The notes beneath the pieces are model-generated. The model saw only the letters and a program-made list of their open reading frames with translations, ran no database searches and had not been told where the DNA came from. A stretch of 58,317 nt of DNA from positions 1 through 58,317 of the forward strand of contig JAIHAR010000010.1 in NCBI GenBank assembly GCA_020054865.1. The letters run 5' to 3'. Shown piece by piece: positions 52,086 through 58,317 of this stretch (its first letter is position 1; every line of letters begins with the position of its first letter). The stretch is from Deferribacteraceae bacterium (GTDB taxonomy: Bacteria > Chrysiogenota > Deferribacteres > Deferribacterales > Deferrivibrionaceae). A program made the translations under genes and the position numbers.

Positions 52086-52763
52086 ATGGAAAAACATTAC
52101 CTGGGCCATAGAAAGAGATTGAAAGAAAAGTTTTTAAAAAAGCCTGATAGCCTCAGCGACTATGAAATAGTTGAATTGCTCTTGGGCTATGTAATAAAAG
52201 GTAAAGATACAAAGCCGTTTGCCAAAGACATTATCAAAGATACTGGTGGAATTGGTAATTTTTTTGATGTTAATATTAAAAATATAAACGGGATCGGCAC
52301 AGAAACAGAATTGTTTATAAGAATTTTGAAAGAACTTTATTACAGAATTGAGAAAGACAATGTTTTTGTAAAAAAGGATGTGGCAAGCTCCCCCGAGGAA
52401 GTTTTTAGATTTCTAAAGTACAAAATTTCGTTTGAAGATAAAGAAAAATTTGTGGTAATTTTGCTTAATTCAAAGGGGGAGATAACTGATATCAAAATCT
52501 TTGAAACAGGCACTGTTAATCAGGCAGTTGTCTTTGTAAGGGAGGTAGCTGAGTTTGCCATTAATGGGAAAGCGGTGTCAGTGATAATTGCACATAATCA
52601 TCCGGCCAGTTCTCTTAAATTTTCAGAAAGCGATTATAACTTGACTGAGAGGGTGAAAAGAGGGTTGGAAGTACTTGAAATTATCTTACAAGACCACATC
52701 TTAATTTGCAAAGACGGCTTTTTATCAATGAGACAAAGTGACTTGAAAGGGTTTTGGAGGTAA
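52086..52763 (+). CDS. radC: RadC-family JAB1/MPN domain protein
   Basis: A 225-aa RadC/YeeS-family protein. The N-terminal helical part (HYLGHRKRLKEKFLKKPD, YEIVELLLGYVIKGKDTKP) is followed by a helix-hairpin-helix-like segment (NINGIGTE) and a JAMM metal site, HNHPASSLKFSESD (H-x-H then ten residues and D). Its biochemical role is unsettled; a link to DNA repair is historical. No Shine-Dalgarno is visible and an extended -10 lies 7 nt before the ATG, suggesting a leaderless message. The next gene follows 3 nt later. Confidence 0.92.
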   Translation: MEKHYLGHRKRLKEKFLKKPDSLSDYEIVELLLGYVIKGKDTKPFAKDIIKDTGGIGNFFDVNIKNINGIGTETELFIRILKELYYRIEKDNVFVKKDVASSPEEVFRFLKYKISFEDKEKFVVILLNSKGEITDIKIFETGTVNQAVVFVREVAEFAINGKAVSVIIAHNHPASSLKFSESDYNLTERVKRGLEVLEIILQDHILICKDGFLSMRQSDLKGFWR

Positions 52764-52766
52764 AGG

Positions 52767-53651
52767 ATGAAAGTTTTTTTGACAGGTTCCACCGGTTTTG
52801 TGGGCAAAGAAGTATTAAAAAAATTAGTGGAGAAAGGGCATAATGTGGTAGCCCTTGCAAGAGATAAAAGCAAAACTCTGGATCTGGATAATGTTATTTA
52901 TGTGTATGGAGATATATTGAAGCCTGAAACTTATGAAAAATATCTAAGAGAATGTGATGCTGTGATTCATCTTGTAGGTATAATAAAAGAATATCCTGAT
53001 AAAGGGGTGACATTTGAAAAGATGCATTTTGAGGCAACAAAAAATATTGTGGATATAGCCTCAAAGTATAGTATTAAAAGGTTTGTTCATATGTCTGCAA
53101 ATGGTACAAGGCAAGATGCCGTATCAAACTATCATAAAACAAAATATATGGCAGAAGAATATGTTAAAAGCAAGATTAAGAATTATACAATTTTCAGACC
53201 ATCAGTAATTTATGGTCCTGGAGATATTTTTATAAATATGTTGAACAGGTTTATGAAGTTAACTCCATTTTTCAGTTATTTTGGGGATGGAGGTTATAAG
53301 ATGCAACCTGTGAGTGTTTTTGAAGTGGCGGAGCTTTTTGTTAATGCTTTAACAAATGAAAATAGTCTGGCAAAAACTTATTCGGTATGCGGCAATAAGG
53401 TATTAACCTACAAACAAATACTAAAACTTATAATGGCAGTTACAAAAAGGAGGGTTTTATTGTTTTCTGTACCGGAGTTTATAATATCTGCACTAGTTAA
53501 ATTGTTTGGAAAAACTACATGGTTTCCAATTACAACAGATCAGTTTATTATGCTTGTCGAGGGGAATACTTGTGACGATGATAGTTGTTTCAGGGACTTG
53601 AACGTAGTGAAAAGGGATATTGAGGAAGTATTGAAAGGTTATTTGAAATAA
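52767..53651 (+). CDS. Atypical SDR / NDUFA9-like NAD-dependent epimerase family protein
   Basis: A 294-aa short-chain dehydrogenase-like protein. The nucleotide motif is FLTGSTGFVGKEVL (G7-x2-G10-x2-G13), with ALARD defining the cofactor pocket. SANGTR and NYHKTKYMAEEYV carry the serine and the Y-x3-K pair, so the usual SDR catalytic residues seem present. FRPSVIYGPGD and QPVSVFEVAELF are typical of the complex I NDUFA9-like SDR group. The physiological substrate is unknown. It starts 3 nt after radC. Confidence 0.87.
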   Translation: MKVFLTGSTGFVGKEVLKKLVEKGHNVVALARDKSKTLDLDNVIYVYGDILKPETYEKYLRECDAVIHLVGIIKEYPDKGVTFEKMHFEATKNIVDIASKYSIKRFVHMSANGTRQDAVSNYHKTKYMAEEYVKSKIKNYTIFRPSVIYGPGDIFINMLNRFMKLTPFFSYFGDGGYKMQPVSVFEVAELFVNALTNENSLAKTYSVCGNKVLTYKQILKLIMAVTKRRVLLFSVPEFIISALVKLFGKTTWFPITTDQFIMLVEGNTCDDDSCFRDLNVVKRDIEEVLKGYLK

Positions 53652-53681
53652 AAGCGGGTAGATTTTTTTAAAATTTTTCAT

Positions 53682-53687
53682 TATAAT
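53682..53687 (+). promoter_or_regulatory. Candidate -10 box before the TlpA-like gene
   Basis: TATAAT at 53682-53687 is a perfect -10, 25 nt before the ATG at 53713, in the 61-nt gap after the SDR gene. No good -35 is seen 16-18 nt upstream, so this is a weak call based on the -10 and the gap. Confidence 0.4.
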
Positions 53688-53712
53688 CCTTTGAAAAAAA
53701 CAGGAGCATTGA

Positions 53713-54195
53713 ATGAAAAGGCTGATTTTAATGAGTGCGGCAATTTTTGTTTTTATGGTTGGTTGTTCTTCTGGTCCCAAAAAAGAGATTAACCCTTCAG
53801 AAGTAATACCCCAAATGAGCATAGCAAAATATGAAGAGGTTAAGTCGCAGTATAAGGGGAAGGTGGTTTTGGTAAACTTTTTTGCATCCTGGTGTCCACC
53901 CTGCAAGGCAGAGATACCTGATTTTATTAAAGTATATAACAAGCATAAAGATAAATTTGTTATAATAGGTATATCTATTGATGATGATTTACAGAAAGGT
54001 GCTGAGTTTGTTGTTGATAAAGGTATTCCGTATCCGACTTTTCATGCAGAAAGAGCCCTTGAAGCAAAGATGAATGTGTCCAGTATCCCCACAAATATAT
54101 TTTATAAGCCTGATGGATCACTTTTTAATTTTTATGTGGGGGCCTTGAGCGAAGACTTTCTGGAGTCTATTATAGAAAGACTGACAAATGAATGA
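53713..54195 (+). CDS. TlpA/ResA-like thioredoxin-fold lipoprotein
   Basis: A 160-aa exported thiol-disulfide oxidoreductase. The signal peptide ends in a lipobox with C18 (FMVGCSSG), so it should be lipid-anchored facing the periplasm. The thioredoxin domain has FFASWCPPCKAEIPDF with C61 and C64, then IGISIDDDLQKGAEFVVDKG and the cis-proline region VSSIPTNIFYKPDG. This is the layout of ResA/CcmG-type proteins used in cytochrome c maturation or general thiol reduction. The response regulator gene overlaps its end by 8 nt. Confidence 0.92.
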   Translation: MKRLILMSAAIFVFMVGCSSGPKKEINPSEVIPQMSIAKYEEVKSQYKGKVVLVNFFASWCPPCKAEIPDFIKVYNKHKDKFVIIGISIDDDLQKGAEFVVDKGIPYPTFHAERALEAKMNVSSIPTNIFYKPDGSLFNFYVGALSEDFLESIIERLTNE

Positions 54196-55186
54196 AGCTT
54201 TAACTAAATCACTTCTAATTATTGATGATGACATAGGTATACGTGACGGCCTGTCATTGTTGATGGGCCGTTATTTTGATGTATCAACTGCTTCTTCCGG
54301 TCTTGAGGCTTTTGAGAAAATTAAACATAAAAAGTACGACATATATTTAATTGACCTGTATCTCGGGGATATAAGCGGATTTGAAGTTTTGAAGAAAATT
54401 AAAGAATCAGACAAAGACTCTGTAACAATTATCTTAACGGCGTATGGTGACGAAACAGATATCGACAGGGCTGAAAAGCTTGGGGCAGAAGAATTTCTGC
54501 ATAAGCCAATCAGTTATAACAAATTGATGGAAGTTATTGATAAAGTAATAAAAAAAGGTGAAAAGAGCTCCGATGTTGAGAAGTATAAGAAATCTATTTC
54601 AAAGTTTATAAAAGGGGTTAACAGGGAACTGAACGTGCATATAGATATTATTGAAGGAGCAGCAAACTATCTTAATGAAAAATATGAAGATGAAGTAAAA
54701 GGTGTTTCCGAAACCATAATGCTTGCGGTAAATGAGATAAAGTTAAGAATCAAATTCTTGAATATTTTATCAAATCTAAAAAATAATACCTACGAAGATA
54801 AGAAGGACAAGGTGTTTATAAAAGATGTTATTTTGATGGCATCTAAAATGCTTTTTAAAAAGAATGTGTTAAAGAAAGTTGCTTTTGAGGATTTTGAAGT
54901 TTATTTTTACAGGGAAACTCTTCTGAATATTTTTGTTGTTTTGCTTGTAATTTTAAGTCATTCGGAAAAAAGTGTTTTGAGAGTTAATAAAGATTCGGAA
55001 AAAATTATATTTACGCTTTTAAATCTCGACTTCAATGTGAAGAGCTCTCTTTCAGGGACTGATGAGTTAGAATATCCTTCTATTGAGTTGAATCTTTTGC
55101 GGGAGCTTGTCTTTTTTGCCAGAGGTAAGATAAATATTAAATCTGAAAACAGGTTTACTTACCTGTCAGTTGAGATTAATGTATAG
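54188..55186 (+). CDS. Response regulator with an unrecognised, histidine-kinase-like C-terminal half
   Basis: A 332-aa protein. Residues 1 to about 125 are a receiver domain with all key residues: D13-D15 acidic pocket (IIDDDIGIRDG), phosphoacceptor D56 (YLIDLYLGD), T84 (ILTAYGDE) and K106 (EFLHKPI). Residues 135-332 match no output domain I know. A long helical segment (about 136-200) could be a four-helix-bundle half like a DHp domain, and the rest alternates strand and helix like an eroded HATPase, but no N box, G1 or G2 motif is visible. There is no DNA-binding domain. It ends 11 nt inside the convergent RsbW-like gene. Confidence 0.88.
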   Translation: MNEALTKSLLIIDDDIGIRDGLSLLMGRYFDVSTASSGLEAFEKIKHKKYDIYLIDLYLGDISGFEVLKKIKESDKDSVTIILTAYGDETDIDRAEKLGAEEFLHKPISYNKLMEVIDKVIKKGEKSSDVEKYKKSISKFIKGVNRELNVHIDIIEGAANYLNEKYEDEVKGVSETIMLAVNEIKLRIKFLNILSNLKNNTYEDKKDKVFIKDVILMASKMLFKKNVLKKVAFEDFEVYFYRETLLNIFVVLLVILSHSEKSVLRVNKDSEKIIFTLLNLDFNVKSSLSGTDELEYPSIELNLLRELVFFARGKINIKSENRFTYLSVEINV

Positions 55187-55589
55187 TTTTTGATTCTCTA
55201 TTTAAAATTTTTTCCATGCTGAATATTGTCCCGTTTTCAATCTGGCTAAACTGCATTTTGTCAACTATTTTAGAAATTATATACAGACCTCTACCAGATT
55301 CATCACCCGGGCTTGCTTTTTTTATGGCAGGATGTTTTTTGATTTTTCCTTCTTTGTCAATAATATCAATTTTTACTGAATTGTTTTCTATATTTATTTT
55401 AAGTAATATTTCTTTTTTGCCTCCATATTTTATAGCATTTGACAATGCTTCCGTAACAGCGAGGTTTAAATAAAATGCAGCATCCAGATATTCTTCATCA
55501 ATGGCCTTGACGCATGACTCTATTAACTCGCCTGCTTTTTTTAATATTTCAAGCTGACTTTTTAGTGTAATTTCAAGACTAAGTTTCAT
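55176..55589 (-). CDS. RsbW/SpoIIAB-like serine kinase (anti-sigma factor type HATPase)
   Basis: A 137-aa GHKL ATPase of the anti-sigma regulatory kinase type. The N box is E47-A-L-S-N51 (TEALSNAIKYGG), the G1 box is D78-K-E-G81 and the G2 box is S98-G-R-G-L102 (ESGRGLYIISKIVD), so ATP binding should be intact. Such proteins phosphorylate a STAS antagonist and bind a sigma factor or other target. The adjacent STAS gene overlaps its start by 4 nt. No sigma factor gene is nearby. Confidence 0.92.
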   Translation of the reverse strand: MKLSLEITLKSQLEILKKAGELIESCVKAIDEEYLDAAFYLNLAVTEALSNAIKYGGKKEILLKINIENNSVKIDIIDKEGKIKKHPAIKKASPGDESGRGLYIISKIVDKMQFSQIENGTIFSMEKILNRESKTIH

Positions 55590-55918
55590 GTCATATCTTC
55601 AATAGCCTCATTCAAGTCAGAGTAGATTTCAAATACTCTTGTAAGCCCAGTCATTTTCAAAATGGACATTACCTTATCTGAAATATTTATAAATTTGACA
55701 GTAATATTCTTTGACACTGCCTGTTTGTAGAAGAAAACAAAGGCACTAAGGCCTGAGCTGTCAATGAATTCAAGTTTGCTGAAATCAACAATTACCGGTT
55801 TATCGATTAGACACTCAACAAGTTTGTTTTTGTAGTCTTCAGAAATGCTTGAATCAATTCTGATGTCAAGAATAGTTAACAGTGTGTAGTCTTTTTCTTT
55901 TTTTACATTGATATTCAT
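55586..55918 (-). CDS. STAS-domain anti-sigma factor antagonist (RsbV/SpoIIAA-like)
   Basis: A 110-aa STAS protein. The phosphorylation site motif is D53-S-S-G56 in LEFIDSSGLSAFVFF; S55 matches the serine phosphorylated by RsbW-type kinases. It is first in a two-gene operon with the kinase (ATGA overlap). A -10 box TATAAT on the minus strand (55957-55962) lies 38 nt upstream of its start. Ribosome binding site GAGGAA precedes the ATG. Confidence 0.92.
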   Translation of the reverse strand: MNINVKKEKDYTLLTILDIRIDSSISEDYKNKLVECLIDKPVIVDFSKLEFIDSSGLSAFVFFYKQAVSKNITVKFINISDKVMSILKMTGLTRVFEIYSDLNEAIEDMT

Positions 55919-55943
55919 AATTTCCTCGCAATTTCAGTATTTA

Positions 55944-55962
55944 TGCTATAATAAATATTATA
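55944..55962. promoter_or_regulatory. Back-to-back -10 boxes for the STAS and pyrophosphatase genes
   Basis: Plus strand: extended -10 TGCTATAAT (55944-55952) facing the pyrophosphatase. Minus strand: TATAAT (complement of 55957-55962) with TGGAAA 17 nt further upstream, facing the STAS gene. The two -10 boxes are 4 nt apart, so RNA polymerase can occupy only one at a time. Confidence 0.6.
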
Positions 55963-56009
55963 TACTTCGAAACAAAAAATTTCCATAAAACTTTAAAAAG
56001 GAGGTTTAA

Positions 56010-57647
56010 ATGAAAAATATTCTGGTGATTGGACATAAAAACCCTGATACTGATTCAGTTTGTTCTGCATATGCATATGCCAGGTTAAAAAATAAGATAG
56101 ATAATAAAAATTTCTATGTAGCAGCCAGATGTGGTAATCTGAATGAACAAACCAGGTTTGTTTTTTCGGAAATTAAGGATGAACCTCCATTGTTTGTCAA
56201 AGATATTTATCCAAAAGTTAAAGATGTCATGACAAAAGATGTTATTTATTCTTCACCCAACGAGCCAATCTATAATGCTGTTAAAAATCTTGAGTCACTT
56301 GGCATCAGGCTTACACCTGTGGTTGATACCGGGCATTATAAAGGTGTAATCAGTATACTTGAGATCTCAAAATTTTTTATACCCAAAGATATTGATAAAA
56401 AACCAGAATATTTGCTAAGGCCTGAAAATTTTGTGTATGTGGTTCCTGGCAAATTTATAAAAATTGGTATTATAAAAGAGTTCAGGGCAATTTTTATGGT
56501 TGGAGGGATGCCTTTTGAGACTTTTTTGAACAGATTTGAAAATTTAAAGAGAGAAAACACTGTACTTGTTGTGGGAAAAAGAAGAGATTTTATAAAATAT
56601 GCCCTGGATAACAACTTTGCAGGAGTAGTTGTTACCGGGTTATCTGACGAGAGTGAATTTGATTTCAATACCAGCAACTTTGCAGGCTTTGTGTATCTTT
56701 CACATTTAGACACTGCAGAAACACTTAGAAGACTTGTCTTATCTGTACCGATAAAATCGATTATGACTGACAGAATACCTGTTATTTCTCCGGAATCCTA
56801 CATTGATGAGGCAAAAAAGATAATGATTACAGATAATCATAGAGGGTTGCCAGTGGTCAGTCAGGGGAAACTTGTAGGAATAGTGACAAGGAGCGATTTA
56901 TTAAAAGATGAAAAGCAGAAAGTTATTTTTGTGGACCATAATGAAATTTCACAGGCCGTTGATGGCGCTGAGACAGCTGAAATTGTTGAAATTATTGATC
57001 ACCATAGACTTGGTACAATAAAAACAAAATCACCTGTTGGATTTTATGCAAAGCCTGTGGGCAGCACCTGCACCCTTGTCTATCAGCAATATCTTCAAAA
57101 TAATGTTGAGATTGACAGAAAAAGTGCTATTGCGCTTCTTTCAGGTATACTTTCTGATACAGTCGTGTTGAAATCTCCGACATTGACCGGTGAAGATATA
57201 AAAGCGGTTGAACATCTTTCTTCACTCTTGGATATTGATTATAAAGAATATGGACGTCGTATGTTTGAAGCATCTTCCGGTTTGAAAGGCAAGCCCATAG
57301 AAGAGATTGTTAATGCAGATTTCAAAATATATGAAGAGTACGGTTTGAAGATTGGTGTAGGACAGGTGGAAACGGTTAACCTTTTAGAGTTAAATGATAT
57401 TAAACAGGTTTTGATAGATGAATTAAAAAATGTTCTTAAAGTTAAAAAACTTGACTGGGCTGCACTCCTGGTTACCGATATCATCGATGGAAGGAGTATT
57501 CTGCTTAGCAGCGGTTTTGAGGCTGGGGAGAAACTTCTTGCTTACAATAAATTAGAAGATTGTGTTTTTGATTTGCCAGGGGTATTGTCGAGAAAAAAAC
57601 AGTTGTTGCCTGAAATACTAAGGGTTGTCGAGATTTTAAATAGTTAA
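56010..57647 (+). CDS. ppaC: Manganese-dependent (family II) inorganic pyrophosphatase with CBS-domain insert
   Basis: A 545-aa DHH-family pyrophosphatase, long form of the CBS-PPase type. The catalytic core begins IGHKNPDTDSVCSA (H9, D13, D15) and resumes after an insert of about 245 residues with VFVDHNE, EIIDHHRLG, LSDTVVLKSPT and the C-terminal DHHA2 domain with RKKQLLP. The insert holds two CBS modules (KDVMTKDVIYSSPNEPI and KSIMTDRIPVISPESYI) flanking a DRTGG-like segment (about 130-240), known in other members to bind adenine nucleotides and control activity. AAGGAGG lies 5-6 nt before the ATG. Confidence 0.93.
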   Translation: MKNILVIGHKNPDTDSVCSAYAYARLKNKIDNKNFYVAARCGNLNEQTRFVFSEIKDEPPLFVKDIYPKVKDVMTKDVIYSSPNEPIYNAVKNLESLGIRLTPVVDTGHYKGVISILEISKFFIPKDIDKKPEYLLRPENFVYVVPGKFIKIGIIKEFRAIFMVGGMPFETFLNRFENLKRENTVLVVGKRRDFIKYALDNNFAGVVVTGLSDESEFDFNTSNFAGFVYLSHLDTAETLRRLVLSVPIKSIMTDRIPVISPESYIDEAKKIMITDNHRGLPVVSQGKLVGIVTRSDLLKDEKQKVIFVDHNEISQAVDGAETAEIVEIIDHHRLGTIKTKSPVGFYAKPVGSTCTLVYQQYLQNNVEIDRKSAIALLSGILSDTVVLKSPTLTGEDIKAVEHLSSLLDIDYKEYGRRMFEASSGLKGKPIEEIVNADFKIYEEYGLKIGVGQVETVNLLELNDIKQVLIDELKNVLKVKKLDWAALLVTDIIDGRSILLSSGFEAGEKLLAYNKLEDCVFDLPGVLSRKKQLLPEILRVVEILNS

Positions 57648-57670
57648 TTGTGTGTTTAATAATAAAAAAA

Positions 57671-57724
57671 ATAAAGTCAAATTTGCTTAAAAATATTGAC
57701 TTTATGAATATGAAGTAATAAACT
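57671..57724 (+). promoter_or_regulatory. Inverted repeat and promoter upstream of the TRAP permease gene
   Basis: ATAAAGTCAA (57671-57680) and TTGACTTTAT (57696-57705) are a perfect 10-bp inverted repeat with a 15-nt centre. The right arm holds a -35 (TTGACT, 57696-57701) with TAAACT (57719-57724) 17 nt on. No T run follows, so an operator is more likely than a terminator. Confidence 0.5.
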
Positions 57725-57753
57725 CCACCCCAAAAATACAATGGAGGTTTGCT

Positions 57754-58197
57754 TTGAAAGCTTTAAGATGGTATGTAAAGTTTATTGACGGTTTGAATGA
57801 AAAGGTAGGTTATTTTACTGCATGGCTTACCACTTTATTGGTACTTGTTGTGTGTTATGATGTTTTTACCAGATATGTTCTAAATAGTAGTAAGGTTGCA
57901 GTCCAGGAACTTGAATGGCACATATTTTCTGTCATTTTTCTTATTGGTGCAGCGTATACTTTGTTAAAGGACAAGCATGTAAGGGTAGATGTATTTTATA
58001 TGAAAATGCCTGAAAAAATAAGGGCATGGATAGACTTTCTCGGGAATCTCATATTTCTTATCCCTTATTCAATGCTTGTCATATATACCTCTATTAATTT
58101 TGTAAAGTTTTCATGGATGTCAAGAGAAGGCTCACCTGACCCGGGTGGATTGCCTGGAAGATATGTTTTGAAAGCTTTTGTAACGGTTGGTTTTTAA
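57754..58197 (+). CDS. dctQ: TRAP transporter small permease (DctQ), truncated by an insertion sequence
   Basis: A 147-aa open frame resembling DctQ, the four-helix small membrane subunit of TRAP organic acid transporters. Three helices are present (about 18-44, 51-71, 89-115), with the conserved ELEWHIFSVIFLIGAAYTL and VRVDVFYMKM. The sequence stops at the start of helix 4 (GRYVLKAFVTVGF), where the family normally continues 20 or more residues. Just after the stop the DNA turns into an IS end, so the gene is very probably inactivated. Start TTG at 57754 with GGAGG upstream. Confidence 0.85.
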   Translation: MKALRWYVKFIDGLNEKVGYFTAWLTTLLVLVVCYDVFTRYVLNSSKVAVQELEWHIFSVIFLIGAAYTLLKDKHVRVDVFYMKMPEKIRAWIDFLGNLIFLIPYSMLVIYTSINFVKFSWMSREGSPDPGGLPGRYVLKAFVTVGF

Positions 58198-58317
58198 GAT
58201 GCCCCCTTTTGTCAAGACTTTTTTCATAGATTTTAATTTTCCTTCATTCATGCTGTTTCACTCAGTAAAGTGTCTTCTTTTAACATACCCTGAAAGTAAA
58301 CCTCATCTGGTGTCCGA
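58198..58317 (-). mobile_element. End of an IS3-family insertion sequence
   Basis: From about 58198 the sequence no longer matches a DctQ gene. It begins near a GATGCCCCCTTTTGTCAAGA terminal-repeat-like end and, on the minus strand, encodes the last residues of a transposase. The exact junction is uncertain (58190-58200). The other end lies outside the window. Confidence 0.8.
58248..58317 (-). CDS. IS3-family transposase, C-terminal fragment (start outside window)
   Basis: On the minus strand the frame reads RTPDEVYFQGMLKEDTLLSE and ends TA-stop at 58248. RTPDEVYF near the C-terminus is typical of the DDE integrase-core transposases of IS3-family elements (OrfB). Only 22 residues are visible, so the subgroup cannot be named with certainty. 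Confidence 0.8.
   Translation of the reverse strand, partial: RTPDEVYFQGMLKEDTLLSETA

Noticed and set aside
57671-57705. Terminator of the pyrophosphatase gene
   Set aside because: The stem is AT-rich with a 15-nt loop and no T run follows it; the right arm is better explained as a -35 within an operator.
58190-58200. Simple frameshift or sequencing error ending dctQ early
   Set aside because: The DNA after the stop does not continue DctQ in any frame and instead encodes a transposase end on the other strand.
1-58317. tRNA genes, rRNA genes, CRISPR arrays and prophage
   Set aside because: No cloverleaf, rRNA segment, regularly spaced repeat array or phage structural gene was seen on either strand by reading; a dedicated scan could still find a divergent small RNA.

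Overview
The window is AT-rich, densely packed bacterial DNA. The lpx genes, a BamA barrel and an OmpH chaperone point to a Gram-negative, LPS-making organism. A 14-gene complex I operon, a full-length pyruvate carboxylase and DapL-type lysine synthesis suggest a respiring anaerobe or microaerophile. The gene content and protein style (NuoF carrying an extra ferredoxin domain, a DUF116/HtpX pair, DUF1015, DUF2232) look most like the Deferribacterota (Deferribacter/Calditerrivibrio-type). That is an inference from memory, not a database result. Nearly all genes are co-directional in tight operons with 4-nt overlaps. No gap without a gene exceeds 300 nt, and I saw no tRNA, rRNA or CRISPR array.

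Layout. (1) 1-9702: an envelope operon, bamA (5' end outside the window)-ompH-lpxD-fabZ-lpxA-Gfo/Idh dehydrogenase-lpxI-cheX-like-pilD-tyrS-DUF1015. (2) 9713-14766: a translation operon, ffh-rpsP-khpA-rimM-trmD(fused to a second SPOUT methyltransferase)-rplS-rplM-rpsI, with a strong promoter in front and a terminator behind. (3) 14874-15230: a monocistronic 82-aa acidic protein with a cysteine-rich tail. (4) 15273-16506: rpsF-ssb-rpsR with promoter, leader hairpin and terminator. (5) 16510-24198: a mixed run of DUF2232 membrane protein, FieF-like CDF transporter, dapL, fmt, DUF116, htpX, rsmB and rluD. (6) 24294-39925: nuoABCDEFG-TPR-nuoHIJKLMN and a ferritin-like gene, ended by a bidirectional terminator shared with comFB on the other strand.

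(7) 40256-47369: gpsA facing ilvE across a palindrome that carries both stop codons, then tex, two GT9 heptosyltransferase-like genes and a DUF218 gene. (8) 47404-51990, minus strand: pyruvate carboxylase and an Mrp-type Fe-S carrier. (9) 52074-55186: radC (apparently leaderless), an NDUFA9-like SDR, a TlpA-like lipoprotein and a response regulator with an unrecognised C-terminal half. (10) 55176-55918, minus strand: an RsbW-like kinase and a STAS antagonist, end to end with the response regulator, next to a CBS-containing family II pyrophosphatase. (11) 57671-58317: a TRAP small permease gene cut short by an IS3-family insertion sequence that runs off the window.

The genes group into outer membrane assembly and lipid A synthesis (regions 1 and 7), ribosome assembly and tRNA modification (2, 4, 5), NADH-dependent respiration (6), anaplerosis and Fe-S maturation (8), and a possible phosphorylation-controlled partner switch (9-10). 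The best candidates for something not well described are the TPR gene inside the nuo operon, the response regulator/RsbW/STAS cluster, the TrmD-SPOUT fusion, the Gfo/Idh gene inside the lpx operon, and the small cysteine-tailed protein.
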